DNA of 64,000 bases from Hamadaea tsunoensis DSM 44101 (GTDB lineage Bacteria; Actinomycetota; Actinomycetes; Mycobacteriales; Micromonosporaceae). Both the position numbers and the translations under genes were made by a program. The stretch covers positions 62,001 through 126,000 of the forward strand of contig NZ_AUAX01000023.1 of assembly GCF_000428945.1 (NCBI RefSeq), in the 5' to 3' direction. This document shows positions 7,816 through 16,263 of this stretch, one piece after another. The notes beneath the pieces are model-generated. The model was not told the origin of the DNA. It did not search any database and saw only the letters and a list, made by a program, of their open reading frames with translations. Positions within the stretch are counted from its first letter, which is position 1. Each line of letters begins with the position of its first letter.

Positions 7816-9281
7816 GCCTCAGCCACCTCCTCGCTCGCCGTCGCCGTCTTCCACGACGGCTTGCGGAACCGGTAGAACAGGTACGGCACGAGCAGGCCGA
7901 GGCCGAGCGCGCCGCCCGCGACGACGGCGACGTACACGGCCGTGTTGCCGGACGCGAACTGCGACGGCGGGATGAACCCGACCAGCAGGGCGGCCAGCGA
8001 CGCCACGAAGCCGACGCCGCACAGCGCGACGATCATCGGCGCCTTGTAGCCGCGTGGATGGTCCGGGAACTTGCGCCGCAGACCGACGGCCGCCACGAAC
8101 ATCAGCAGGTACACGATGAGGTACACCTGCGTCGTGATCACCGAGAAGATCCAGTACGCGCTGGACACGTCCGGGATGAACGCGTACAGCAGGGCGATGA
8201 CGGTGGTGATGACGCCCTGGGTGACCAGGATGTTCTGCTGGATGCCGTGCTTGTTGAGCTTCTGCAGGAACGGGGGCAGGTAGCCCTCCTGCTTGGAGAT
8301 CAGCAGCAGGCCGCGGCTGGGCCCGGCGAGCCAGGTCAGCATGCCGCCGAGCGAGGCGGCGACCAGCGCGATACCGATGAGCGGCGTGAGCCACTGGATG
8401 CTGAAGTGCGCGAACACGGCGTCGAAGGCCTGCATGACGCCGGCCGTCAGGGACAGCTGCTCGGCCGGCACGACCCAGCTGATCGCCAGCGCCGGCAGGA
8501 TGAAGATGACCAGCACCAGGCCCATCGCGAAGAACATCGACTTCGGGAACTCCTTGGCCGGGTTCTTCAGCTTCGACACGTGCACCGCGTTCATCTCCAT
8601 GCCGGAGTACGACAGGAAGTTGTTGACGATCAGCACCAGGCTGGCCAGACCGGTCCAGGCGGGCAGCAGGTGCGAGGCGGTCATCGGGGCGGCCGACGGG
8701 TTGCCCTGGCCCAGGAAGATCGCGCAGAGCAGGATCAGCAGCGCGCCCGGGATCAGCGTGCCGATGATGAGCCCGGCGCTGGCCAGGCCGGCGACGCCCT
8801 GCGTACCGCGGGACGAGATGAAGACGCCGGACCAGTAGCACACCATGATGACGACGGCCGTCCACAACCCGCTCGACGCCAGCGCCGGATTGAACACGTA
8901 CGCCAGGGTGCTCGCGACGTAGCCGAGCAGGCTCGGGTAGTAGAAGATCGTCATGGCGAACTGGCACCACACCGCCAGGAAGCCGAGCGGCTTCGACAGG
9001 CCGAGCGCCACCCACCGGTACACCCCGCCGTTCCAGCCCGACGCCAGCTCCGCCGAGACCAGCGAGGTCGGCAGCAGGAAGATGATCGCCGGGACGACGT
9101 ACAGGAACACGCAGGCCAAGCCGTACACGGCCATGGTGGGCGCGGCCCGCAGGCTCGCCACCGAACTGGTCGTCATCAGCGCCAGCGCGATCCACGTGAT
9201 CGTGTTGGGCTTGGCCGGCGCGCGGACCGCGGACGCGGCCGAGGCTGCCGGCTTCTTCGCCGGCAGGTCCATTGCGCTCAT
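7812..9281 (-). CDS. APC family amino-acid permease (GadC/glutamate:GABA antiporter-like)
   Basis: A 489-residue integral membrane protein with about 12-13 hydrophobic helices from residue 28 to near 470. The first helix region has ITWIALALMTTSSVASLRAAP and TM3 the ELASGWNGGVYRWV segment. FLSYSGMEMNAVHVSKLKNP carries the family's unwound-helix ExxA-type core motif. This pattern matches the glutamate:GABA antiporter branch of the APC superfamily, which exchanges or takes up amino acids. ATG 9281 follows AGAGGGGAA; the open frame to 9455 is ignored because it lacks a site and is shadow-like. It heads the leftward operon with two peptidases, which argues for amino-acid or peptide-product transport. 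Confidence 0.88.
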   Translation of the reverse strand: MSAMDLPAKKPAASAASAVRAPAKPNTITWIALALMTTSSVASLRAAPTMAVYGLACVFLYVVPAIIFLLPTSLVSAELASGWNGGVYRWVALGLSKPLGFLAVWCQFAMTIFYYPSLLGYVASTLAYVFNPALASSGLWTAVVIMVCYWSGVFISSRGTQGVAGLASAGLIIGTLIPGALLILLCAIFLGQGNPSAAPMTASHLLPAWTGLASLVLIVNNFLSYSGMEMNAVHVSKLKNPAKEFPKSMFFAMGLVLVIFILPALAISWVVPAEQLSLTAGVMQAFDAVFAHFSIQWLTPLIGIALVAASLGGMLTWLAGPSRGLLLISKQEGYLPPFLQKLNKHGIQQNILVTQGVITTVIALLYAFIPDVSSAYWIFSVITTQVYLIVYLLMFVAAVGLRRKFPDHPRGYKAPMIVALCGVGFVASLAALLVGFIPPSQFASGNTAVYVAVVAGGALGLGLLVPYLFYRFRKPSWKTATASEEVAEA

Positions 9282-9737
9282 GTGGTTCCCCTCTGCTCGG
9301 GACCGAACATGGAGCCGAATCGCCCCGATGTTCACCCTGCCGGGGATGCCGGTCGCTTTCCTCACCCAGCGCGGGTGATTAGCAGGTCTCCACCACCAAG
9401 ATCTTTTCTCCGTCGGCTGCACCAGGGATCGAGTCCGACGGCCGCATGACCTCACCGATCGACGGAAAGCGGCATCCCGCGCCTCACTCGACAGCGCCGC
9501 GATTCGCGCCTGGCAAACTCGGTTGAGATGTAGTTTTCGAGCCTATCCCCTCGATCATTTACGGCTGGGATGTAGGTAGGGGCCGGCTTTCTCCATCAGC
9601 AGCGCTTTGAATCTTGGGCGAGGGCAGGATTTCTACATCTCGGCCGCTGTGGATCACGCCCAAGCTGCTCCACTGCCGCCCGTTGTCCGCGATGCGGGAA
9701 GGCTCTTCCGGCAGGTGAACCGCGGCCGCCCTTTTCT

Positions 9738-9883
9738 TGATCATTTACGGCTGAGGTGTCATTTCCGGCTCCCATTGCATGATCGTTTACGCGCCTGGTG
9801 CGGCTGGAGCCATATACGCACCCCGGAGCCGTAAATGATCATGCAGTAGGCGGCCGATTTCACACCTCACCCGTAAACGATCA
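9738..9883. repeat. Nested double palindrome with GATCATTTACGG ends
   Basis: The outer arm starting TGATCATTTACGGCT (9738-9769) pairs with 9852-9883 (ending CCGTAAACGATCA), including the matching GAGGTGT/ACACCTC block. An inner arm TGCATGATCGTTTACG (about 9777-9792) pairs with 9829-9845. All four arms are related, so alternative pairings are also possible; for example 9738-9752 is a perfect 15-base match to 9827-9841. A diverged single palindrome of the same family lies at 9551-9657. Confidence 0.75.
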
Positions 9884-9977
9884 TCCCCCCGGCAGGCAGG
9901 CGCCCACTGAGCCGGCAATCCGGTTCGATGCGTGGGTTGCGCGCGCCGAGCGGATCGCGTCAAGATCCTTAAGAATC

Positions 9978-10190
9978 AAGATCTTCTTGTCCCGGGTTCG
10001 TCGATCTCACCTCCGCTCCTCCCGCGGGAGACCGTTCCGCCCCTGTCGCTGCGCTCCGGGGACTCCACTGCCAGGTGAGTGGAGCGAAGCATCCTTCACC
10101 GCGGTTCGGTCACCGTTCCAACCCCAACCCCGCCCGGCTTGTGCTTGTGTCGGACCGGCCTTTGTCGCGACTGTCCGACTTGCACCCGAG
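9978..10190 (-). repeat. Dispersed intergenic repeat, copy A
   Basis: Reverse-oriented copy of a repeat also found at 19835-20015 and 24250-24390. The shared core contains TCGATCTCACCTCCGCTCCT, GGGAGACCGTTCC and CCACTGCCAGGTGAGTGG. The tail TTGTCGCGACTGTCCGACTTG-like block is shared with copy B. It contains several small inverted repeats and lies in gene-free DNA. Confidence 0.75.
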
Positions 10191-10196
10191 ATGCTC

Positions 10197-10269
10197 GACG
10201 ATCTTGCGCGAATGCCCCGAATTTCGTCCGGTGTATCCTAAATGCCCGAACATTCGCGCAAGATCGTCG
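10197..10269. repeat. Palindrome with 19-bp perfect arms (CGACGATCTTG family)
   Basis: Arms CGACGATCTTGCGCGAATG at 10197-10215 and its exact reverse complement at 10251-10269, with a 35-base loop. The same 19-base arms recur at 15591-15664, and a reduced form is at 62798-62825. It sits just beyond the 3' end of the LuxR-type gene (stop at 10330). A transcription-end structure is plausible, but there is no U-tract. Confidence 0.8.
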
Positions 10270-10336
10270 ACCGTCAGGGGTCGACCGTCAGGGGTCGACC
10301 GTCAGAGGCCGACCGTCAGGGGTCGACCGTCAGAGG
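10267..10336. repeat. Five tandem 14-bp repeats overlapping a stop codon
   Basis: Unit GGGTCGACCGTCAG, five copies in direct tandem with small variations (one is AGGCCGACCGTCAG). The array starts inside the right arm of the preceding palindrome and runs into the last codons of the LuxR-type gene, so its stop codon lies inside the array. Each unit carries a GGTCGACC palindrome. Confidence 0.85.
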
Positions 10337-12834
10337 AGGTGGAGTTCGCGGGCCTTCTCGACGGCGGCCCGGCGGTTGGTCACGCCGAGCTTGCGGTACA
10401 CCGCCTTCAGGTGCGCCTTCACCGTGTTCACCGTGACGAACATGCTCTCGCCGATCTCGGTGTTGCCCCGCAGCGTCGGCAGGTGGCGCAGCACGATCAG
10501 CTCCCGCTCCGTCAGCGGCTCGACCAGCGCGACCGCCCGCGGGGTCGGCGTACCGCCGGTGGTGAGGAGGTCGTCGGCGAAGTCCCGGTGCGCGCCGCCG
10601 AGATCGCGGTGCAGGCGTACCAGGTCACGGCAGGCGGGCAGTTCCATGAACGGCAGCACCAGCCGCTCACCCGCCGCCGCCTGCAGCGCCTCGCCGATGG
10701 CCGTCAGCGCCGCGGTGTCGTGCCGCAGGCGGTGCTGCGCCACCGCGTCGACCACTCGCGCGCGTACCTCCGTGAGCAGTTCGGGCTCGGCCTCCAGGAC
10801 CGCGCCCGCGATCTCCACCGCCCGCCCCGCGCGGCCCTCCCCCAGCTCCGCCCGCGCCGCCCGCACCTGCTCACCCGGGCTTTCCCCCACCACCGCCATC
10901 GGGTACGCGCCGCGGGCCAGACCGATGTCGGCCTCGATGCTCGTCACCCAGCTGCCGACGAGCGGGGCGGCGACCGATTCGCGGCCGGCCTTCTCGCGTA
11001 CCTCGGCGAGCATGGCCTCGGCCCGAGCGGGTCCGCCGCGGCCGAGGTGGATGCGGGCTTCGAGGATGCGGGCGGCCAGTTCCACCAGCGGGTCGGCGCC
11101 GCGGTCGGCGTCGTGCGCCCAGTGGCGTACGTGCAGGGCCGCCGTGTCGAAGTCGGCCCGCAGCAGGCAGACGTGCGCGAGGGCGAGGTGGGCCGGCGCG
11201 CCGGCCGGGACCGGATGGCGCAGCGCGGCCGCGGCGTGCAGTTCGGCGGAGCGGCAGCGGCCCGCGGCGGCCGCCGCCCAGGCCAGGTACGCGTGCCCCA
11301 GCGCCTGCACCGCGACGAGGTCCCGGGCCAGCGCGGGCCGCATCGCCGAGCGCAGCGACGACTCGGCCTGCCACGGCCGCATCATCCACAGTAGACCGAT
11401 GCCGCGGTGGCACTCGGCGACCGCCCGGTACGCGGCCACGACCGGGCCGATCACCGGACCGGCGGCGTCCAGCCGGCGCACGGCGTCCTCGGCGGTGGCG
11501 ACCAGCTCGGCGGCGTCGCCCCGGCCGGCGGCGACGAGCACGTCGAGGACCCGCAGCACGGCCTCGACCGCGCCGCGCATCCCGCCGGACCCGGCCCTCG
11601 GCAGCTGCTCGCGGCAGCGGACGAGATCGCAGCGCAGCCCGTCGAGGTCGCCGCCGTGCAGGTGCTCGACCGCCGCCACAAGCGTGCCCGACAGCCCGTG
11701 CGGGTAGCCCGCGGAACCCTCCGGGTGCAGCGCCGCCACGAGATCGTCGGCGTCGGCCGAGAACAGCCGGGGCAGCGCCGTGAGCAGTACGCGTTCGATC
11801 CGGTCGGCGTCGCGGGACAGGATCGCGTGCCGGACCGCCTCGACCCAGCGGCCGCGTTCGGCGTACCAGCCGGCGGCGCGGCCGTGCTGGACCTGGCCGA
11901 GGATCGGCCGCTGGGCGACGAGGTCGTGGTAGAGCGCCTCGCGCAGCAGCGGGTGGTACCGGTACACCCGGTCCTGGCCGACCGGGCGGACAAGTAACTG
12001 GTGTGTCGCCGCGACGGTGTCGAGCAGCGCCGGGGCCGCGGGGTCGTCCAGCAGCGCCTCGGCGAACGGGCCGCCGACCTCGTCGACGACGCTCGTGCGG
12101 ACCAGGAACTCGCGCAGGTTGGTCGGCAGCCCGTCGACGACCTCGCCCAGCACGTACGCGGCCGCGTCCCGGCGCTCACCGGCCAGGGCCGCGGTCGCGA
12201 GGCGTACGCCGGCCGCCCAGCCCCAGGTCCGGTCGGCGATGTCGGCGGCCTGTCCCGGGGCGAGCCGCAGACCTTGGCGCCCGGCCAGCTCGGCGATCTC
12301 GTCGGGGACGAAGGCCAGGTCGGCCGCGCGCACGTCGGCCAGGACGCCGCTCAGGCGCCACCGTTCCAGCCGCATCGCCGGGTCGGACCGGCTCAGCAGC
12401 AGCAGCCGCAGGTTCGGCGGCCGCCGGTCGATGAGGTAGCGCAGCTCGGCGAGGATGTCCGGATCGGTGATCTCGTGCAGGTCGTCGAGGACCAGCACGG
12501 TCGGCTCGGGCAGGACGGCGGCCAGCGGCAGCAGCTTCGAGAAGGCGGCCGCGCGGGGCGGCATCGCGACCCCCGCCCCGGGCCAGGCGGCGAGGACCGC
12601 GCTCCACAACACCCCGGTCTTGTTCGCGGTCGCGTCGGCGGTCAGCCAGAGCTTGGCCGACCGGCGCGTCGCGTACCACTGGCCGGCGGCGGTCGTCTTG
12701 CCGCTGCCCGCCTCGGCGCTCACCAGCGTCACCGGGGCCGCCGTGACCGCCTCGTCGAGCCGGCGGACGAGCCGCGGCCGCGCGATGATCACGTCCCCCG
12801 TCACGAATTCACCGTAATCACAACGGAACGGCAC
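10330..12834 (-). CDS. Large ATP-dependent LuxR-family regulator (MalT-like, LAL type)
   Basis: An 834-residue signal-transduction ATPase regulator. The N-terminal P-loop domain has Walker A AEAGSGKTT (about residue 40) and Walker B VLVLDDLHE (about 115). LLLLSRSDP follows, a MalT-type sensor region. A long helical TPR-like middle (about 330-740) leads to a C-terminal LuxR helix-turn-helix (about 770-834) with LTERELIVLRHL, GNTEIGESMFVTVNTVKAHL and YRKLGV. Such proteins bind ATP and an inducer, then activate promoters. The 12834 GTG lacks a clear ribosome site; GTG 12804 (11th codon) with GGTGA upstream is an alternative start. It is transcribed away from the LCP gene. Target and inducer unknown. 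Confidence 0.9.
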   Translation of the reverse strand: MPFRCDYGEFVTGDVIIARPRLVRRLDEAVTAAPVTLVSAEAGSGKTTAAGQWYATRRSAKLWLTADATANKTGVLWSAVLAAWPGAGVAMPPRAAAFSKLLPLAAVLPEPTVLVLDDLHEITDPDILAELRYLIDRRPPNLRLLLLSRSDPAMRLERWRLSGVLADVRAADLAFVPDEIAELAGRQGLRLAPGQAADIADRTWGWAAGVRLATAALAGERRDAAAYVLGEVVDGLPTNLREFLVRTSVVDEVGGPFAEALLDDPAAPALLDTVAATHQLLVRPVGQDRVYRYHPLLREALYHDLVAQRPILGQVQHGRAAGWYAERGRWVEAVRHAILSRDADRIERVLLTALPRLFSADADDLVAALHPEGSAGYPHGLSGTLVAAVEHLHGGDLDGLRCDLVRCREQLPRAGSGGMRGAVEAVLRVLDVLVAAGRGDAAELVATAEDAVRRLDAAGPVIGPVVAAYRAVAECHRGIGLLWMMRPWQAESSLRSAMRPALARDLVAVQALGHAYLAWAAAAAGRCRSAELHAAAALRHPVPAGAPAHLALAHVCLLRADFDTAALHVRHWAHDADRGADPLVELAARILEARIHLGRGGPARAEAMLAEVREKAGRESVAAPLVGSWVTSIEADIGLARGAYPMAVVGESPGEQVRAARAELGEGRAGRAVEIAGAVLEAEPELLTEVRARVVDAVAQHRLRHDTAALTAIGEALQAAAGERLVLPFMELPACRDLVRLHRDLGGAHRDFADDLLTTGGTPTPRAVALVEPLTERELIVLRHLPTLRGNTEIGESMFVTVNTVKAHLKAVYRKLGVTNRRAAVEKARELHLL

Positions 12835-13081
12835 CGAACCGAATTCGGAGCTATCCGACTTCGTGCGGGTTTTGTCCGATTCTGCGCCAAGTGGCGCTCA
12901 TGGCCGGTTCAGCCGGCGTTCAGCCTGCCTCCGACGTTCGGTGGATGTTTGTTCACCCCTTCCGCCAGAACAATCCGGGCATTTGCCACGATGCCTCGAC
13001 CCCGGGTCGACCCGCCCTTGCCTCGCCCTTTACGGTTGGCCAGCCGCGCCGTGCGGGCGATGTCCTCAGAGGAGTACCTAC

Positions 13082-14290
13082 ATGTCGGTCCAGGCGACGC
13101 GGCGACACGCCGTCGACCGGTCCCCTGACCGCGACTCCGAGCGTGGCACGGGTCCGCAGCGCAAGAAGAAGAGCAAGAAGCGCGCCCACGCGCCGCTGTG
13201 GACAAAGCTGCTCACCGGCTTCGGCGTCATGCTCGTGGTGATGAGCTTCGGCGGCCTGGTCGCCGCCAAGTACTACCTCGGCAAGCTGACCAGCAACATC
13301 CAGACCACTTCGAGCGTGCTGTCGGACAACTCCGTCTCCGGTGCCGACAGCTCCGGCAAGCTGCCCAAGGGCGCGATGAACCTGCTCATGCTCGGCCTGG
13401 ACACCCGCGCGGGCTGGGAGGCGGCCGGCAAGGACTCCCGCTCCGACACCATCATCATCCTGCACATCTCGGCCTCGCACGACCAGGCGTACATGATCTC
13501 GATTCCGCGGGACATGGTGGCGCACATCCCGGCCGACAGCTCCATGGGCTTCCCGGGCGACACCACCAAAATCAACGCCGCGTACGCGTACGGCTCCATG
13601 AACGGGCGGGGCTGGACCGGCGGCGCGAAGCTGGCCACGAAGGCGATCCACGAGCTGACCGGGATCAACTTCGACGGCGTGGTGGTCATCGACTTCGACG
13701 GCTTCAAGGGCATCCTGCAGGCGATGGGCGGCGTGTACATGTGCGTCGACAAGGACATGTGGTCCAACCACTACGTCATCGTCGACGGCAAGGTGCAGTA
13801 CAAGGACGGCGACCCGCAGTCCCCGCCGAAGAACGCCGTCTGGTTCCGCAAGGGCTGCCGCAACATGGCCCCCTGGGAGGCGCTGGAGTTCTCCCGGCTG
13901 CGCCACTCCACCAACGGCGACTACGACCGCCAGCGCCACCAGCAGCAACTGCTCAAGGCGATGGCGAAGAAGGCCACCAGCGCCGGCATCCTCACCAACC
14001 CCGGCAAGCTGTCGGAGATCATCGCGGCGGCCGGGTCCTCGCTGAAGATGGACACGCACGGCGTACCGGTGAACGACTTCGTGTTCGGGTTGAAGAACCT
14101 GGCCGGCACCGACCTGATCGCGCTGAAGACCAACGGCGGCACGTTCGCCACGAACGCCGGCAACACCGGAGAGGCCGTCACGCAGGGCACCAAGGAGCTG
14201 TTCAAAGCGGCGGCGAACGACAACCTCGGCGAGTTCATCGCGGGCAACCCCGAGTTCCTCGTCGGCGACGGGACCTCGCCCGTCGGCTGA
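13082..14290 (+). CDS. LytR-CpsA-Psr (LCP) family cell-wall glycopolymer ligase
   Basis: A 402-residue membrane-anchored enzyme. A basic cytoplasmic N-terminus (RKKKSKKRAHAPLW) precedes one transmembrane helix (about residues 42-63). The extracellular LCP domain carries the conserved MNLLMLGLDTR, RSDTIIILHIS (catalytic Arg/Asp pair), MISIPRDMVAHIP and later EFSRLRHS...DYDRQRHQQQ motifs. LCP enzymes transfer lipid-linked glycopolymers such as teichoic acids or arabinogalactan to peptidoglycan. The open frame runs up to 12863, but ATG 13082 is preceded by AGAGGAG at good spacing and begins just before the basic tail. It is monocistronic, divergent from the LuxR regulator, followed by the lectin-protease gene. 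Confidence 0.93.
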   Translation: MSVQATRRHAVDRSPDRDSERGTGPQRKKKSKKRAHAPLWTKLLTGFGVMLVVMSFGGLVAAKYYLGKLTSNIQTTSSVLSDNSVSGADSSGKLPKGAMNLLMLGLDTRAGWEAAGKDSRSDTIIILHISASHDQAYMISIPRDMVAHIPADSSMGFPGDTTKINAAYAYGSMNGRGWTGGAKLATKAIHELTGINFDGVVVIDFDGFKGILQAMGGVYMCVDKDMWSNHYVIVDGKVQYKDGDPQSPPKNAVWFRKGCRNMAPWEALEFSRLRHSTNGDYDRQRHQQQLLKAMAKKATSAGILTNPGKLSEIIAAAGSSLKMDTHGVPVNDFVFGLKNLAGTDLIALKTNGGTFATNAGNTGEAVTQGTKELFKAAANDNLGEFIAGNPEFLVGDGTSPVG

Positions 14291-14395
14291 CGCGGCCCGC
14301 GTCCGCATGCCGGGACGCCGGTTGTATCGAGCACGGCCACTGTCCATAGTGAACGACGACGCCGGGCATCGTTATCACACGAAGGAAGTGACCTC

Positions 14396-15577
14396 GTGAG
14401 ACGATCCCGGCTGCTTGCCGTCCTCGTCCCCCTGCTCGCCGTCCTCGCCGGTGGCACCGTGGCCGTCCTGACCGCGCCGACGGCGTGGGCCGCGGCCGCC
14501 TTCACCTCGACCGCCGTCAACGGCAACGGCGGCAACTGCCTCGACCTGCCCAACGGGTCGACGGCCAACGGCACGCAGCTCATCCAGTGGGGCTGCAACG
14601 GCGGCACCAACCAGAGCTTCACCTTCACCCCGGTCGCCGGCACCACCGACCAGTACACGATCGGCACGGCCGCCGCCGGCAAGTGCGTGGACGTCTACGG
14701 AGCGTCCACAGCGGACAATGCCACGGTCATCCAGTGGGGCTGCAGCGGCGCGAACAACCAGAAGTTCCGGCTCGTCACGACCGGCGCCGACAAGACCTTC
14801 ACCGTCCAGGCCCTGCACTCGGGCAAGTGCGTCGTGCCGGCCGGCGGCTCGGCCACCGCCAACACCGGCGTGGTCCAGCTGCCGTGCGGCACCGCGGCCT
14901 CGCGTACCTGGCGGCTCGCCGGGTTCCCGGGCACGTCGTCCCCGCCGCCCTCCGCGTCCCCGTCCGTCACCCCCACCGGCGGTACGCCGCCCGCCCGCAC
15001 GGTACGCGTCTTCTGGCTGAAGCCGTCCGACGTCGCGTACGACCAGCGGTATCCCGACGGGATCGCGGCCGTGATGCGGGAAGCGCAGAACTACTACCGC
15101 CAGGAGCTCGGCAAGACGTTCACGCTGAACAGCGTGGTCGTCGAGGTGGTCAACGGCGACCACGTCCGCAGCTGGTACGAGAACACGCCGAACGGCGGCG
15201 ACAAGTACTGGTGGTCGGTGACCAACATGCAGAACGAGCTGGCGCGCAAGTTCGCCCTGAACAACCCCGACAGCCGGTGGCTGTGCGTCGGTGAGATCAG
15301 CGCGGAGGGCGACGGCGCGGGCGGCGGCGGCAGTCCCGGCTGGGTGGTGCTGTCCGGCCACGACGCCGACGGCGCGGCCGGCGTGAGCGGCCAGTCGATG
15401 AACCGCTGGTACGGCGGCATGGTGCACGAGCTCGGCCATGCGTTCGGCCTGCCCGACGCGGCGTCGACCGACGGTACGCCGATGTCGGCCTCGTTCTACA
15501 GCTACCCGAACACGCACTTCAGCCAGGCGCAGAAGAACTCGATCCTGGCCGGCCCCTACGGCACCTTCCTCTCGTAA
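14396..15577 (+). CDS. Secreted ricin lectin fused to a snapalysin-like zinc metalloprotease
   Basis: A 393-residue secreted protein starting at GTG 14396 after GAAGGAAG. The signal peptide ends near residue 34 (AWAAA). A ricin beta-trefoil domain (about 40-180) has repeats GNCLDL...QSF, GKCVDVYGA...QKF and GKCVVP...RTW. A Ser/Pro linker (about 184-200) leads to a catalytic domain (about 205-393). That domain contains the zinc motif HELGHAFGLPD, matching HExxHxxGxxD, where the third ligand is Asp as in snapalysin (M7) and related metzincins. The lectin probably targets the protease to glycan. I do not recognise the catalytic domain beyond this motif. The palindrome at 15591-15664 follows its stop codon directly. 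Confidence 0.85.
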   Translation: MRRSRLLAVLVPLLAVLAGGTVAVLTAPTAWAAAAFTSTAVNGNGGNCLDLPNGSTANGTQLIQWGCNGGTNQSFTFTPVAGTTDQYTIGTAAAGKCVDVYGASTADNATVIQWGCSGANNQKFRLVTTGADKTFTVQALHSGKCVVPAGGSATANTGVVQLPCGTAASRTWRLAGFPGTSSPPPSASPSVTPTGGTPPARTVRVFWLKPSDVAYDQRYPDGIAAVMREAQNYYRQELGKTFTLNSVVVEVVNGDHVRSWYENTPNGGDKYWWSVTNMQNELARKFALNNPDSRWLCVGEISAEGDGAGGGGSPGWVVLSGHDADGAAGVSGQSMNRWYGGMVHELGHAFGLPDAASTDGTPMSASFYSYPNTHFSQAQKNSILAGPYGTFLS

Positions 15578-15590
15578 CCCCCTTGCCTTT

Positions 15591-15664
15591 CGACGATCTT
15601 GCGCGAATGTCCGGGCTATTCGGGCACATGCCACGAAATTCGAGGCATTCGCGCAAGATCGTCG
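15591..15664. repeat. Palindrome with 19-bp perfect arms (CGACGATCTTG family), second copy
   Basis: Arms at 15591-15609 and 15646-15664 are identical to those at 10197-10269. It lies 14 bases past the stop of the lectin-protease and 26 bases from the stop of the convergent membrane protein, the ideal place for a bidirectional terminator. Confidence 0.8.
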
Positions 15665-15689
15665 GGAAGGGGTGTGCCGGGGGCGGGGG

Positions 15690-16169
15690 TCAGCCGGCGG
15701 CTTTGCCGGTGGCCGTGATCGCGCCGACGATCCAGCCCGCGAACAGCCCGTAGGTCGACCCGGCCGCGGCCAGCTGGAAGGCCGTCAGCAGGGACGGTGA
15801 GGACAGGATGAACGCGGTGATGAACGCGGCCAGGGCGCTGCCGAAGATGACGGCCGCCCAGCCGAGCAGGAACGCCCCGCCGCCACCGGTGACGGACTTG
15901 GCCGCGAAGGCGACGATGAGCGCGACGAAGAGGATGAGCAGCAATGCCCGCAGGTCCGCCGCGAGCAGCCTGCGCATGGCCGAGTTGGTGTTGTCGTCCG
16001 GCCCGAAGGCCCAGTGCGGCCAGGTGAGTACGCGCAGGAACCAGCCCCACGCCGTGTCGGCACTGGTGTGCTTGTTGACCCACTCGGTGATCGGCTGGCT
16101 GCCGCCGATGAGCACAAGTGCAGCGATGCCGAGGGTGCCCGCCCCGGCGACGGTACGCGTGCGCGCCAT
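15690..16169 (-). CDS. Unrecognised integral membrane protein
   Basis: A 159-residue protein with four probable transmembrane helices: about residues 5-22 (VAGAGTLGIAALVLIGGS), 70-90 (ALLLILFVALIVAFAA), 98-120 and 122-150. Between the first two is an external loop with several Trp residues (WGWFLRVLTWPHWAFGPDD). No conserved motif lets me name it. ATG 16169 begins the sensible protein; upstream codons to 16226 give no hydrophobic start and only a weak ribosome site is visible. Monocistronic, convergent with the lectin-protease gene across the palindrome at 15591-15664. The codon use is typical of the window. Confidence 0.72.
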   Translation of the reverse strand: MARTRTVAGAGTLGIAALVLIGGSQPITEWVNKHTSADTAWGWFLRVLTWPHWAFGPDDNTNSAMRRLLAADLRALLLILFVALIVAFAAKSVTGGGGAFLLGWAAVIFGSALAAFITAFILSSPSLLTAFQLAAAGSTYGLFAGWIVGAITATGKAAG

Positions 16170-16263
16170 GTGCACATGATAGGGATCGGGATCGTGTTTG
16201 GTCGATGCATACTTTCCCGGCGTCACCGATCAGAGTGTCACCTAGAACGTATACGCTGATCTT

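Larger units (their letters stand above)
9282..10196. other. Gene-free region with nested palindromes and dispersed repeat
   Basis: Nothing here looks like a protein gene. The first 250 bases upstream of the permease should contain its promoter. From 9551 the DNA is built from palindromes: an imperfect pair (9551-9575 with 9633-9657) and a nested double palindrome (9738-9883). Copy A of the three-copy dispersed repeat follows at 9978-10190. Short open frames crossing this DNA follow the repeats, not codons. Confidence 0.75.

Noticed and set aside
10267-10336. CRISPR-like short repeats
   Set aside because: The 14-bp units are contiguous with no spacers and no cas genes are present.
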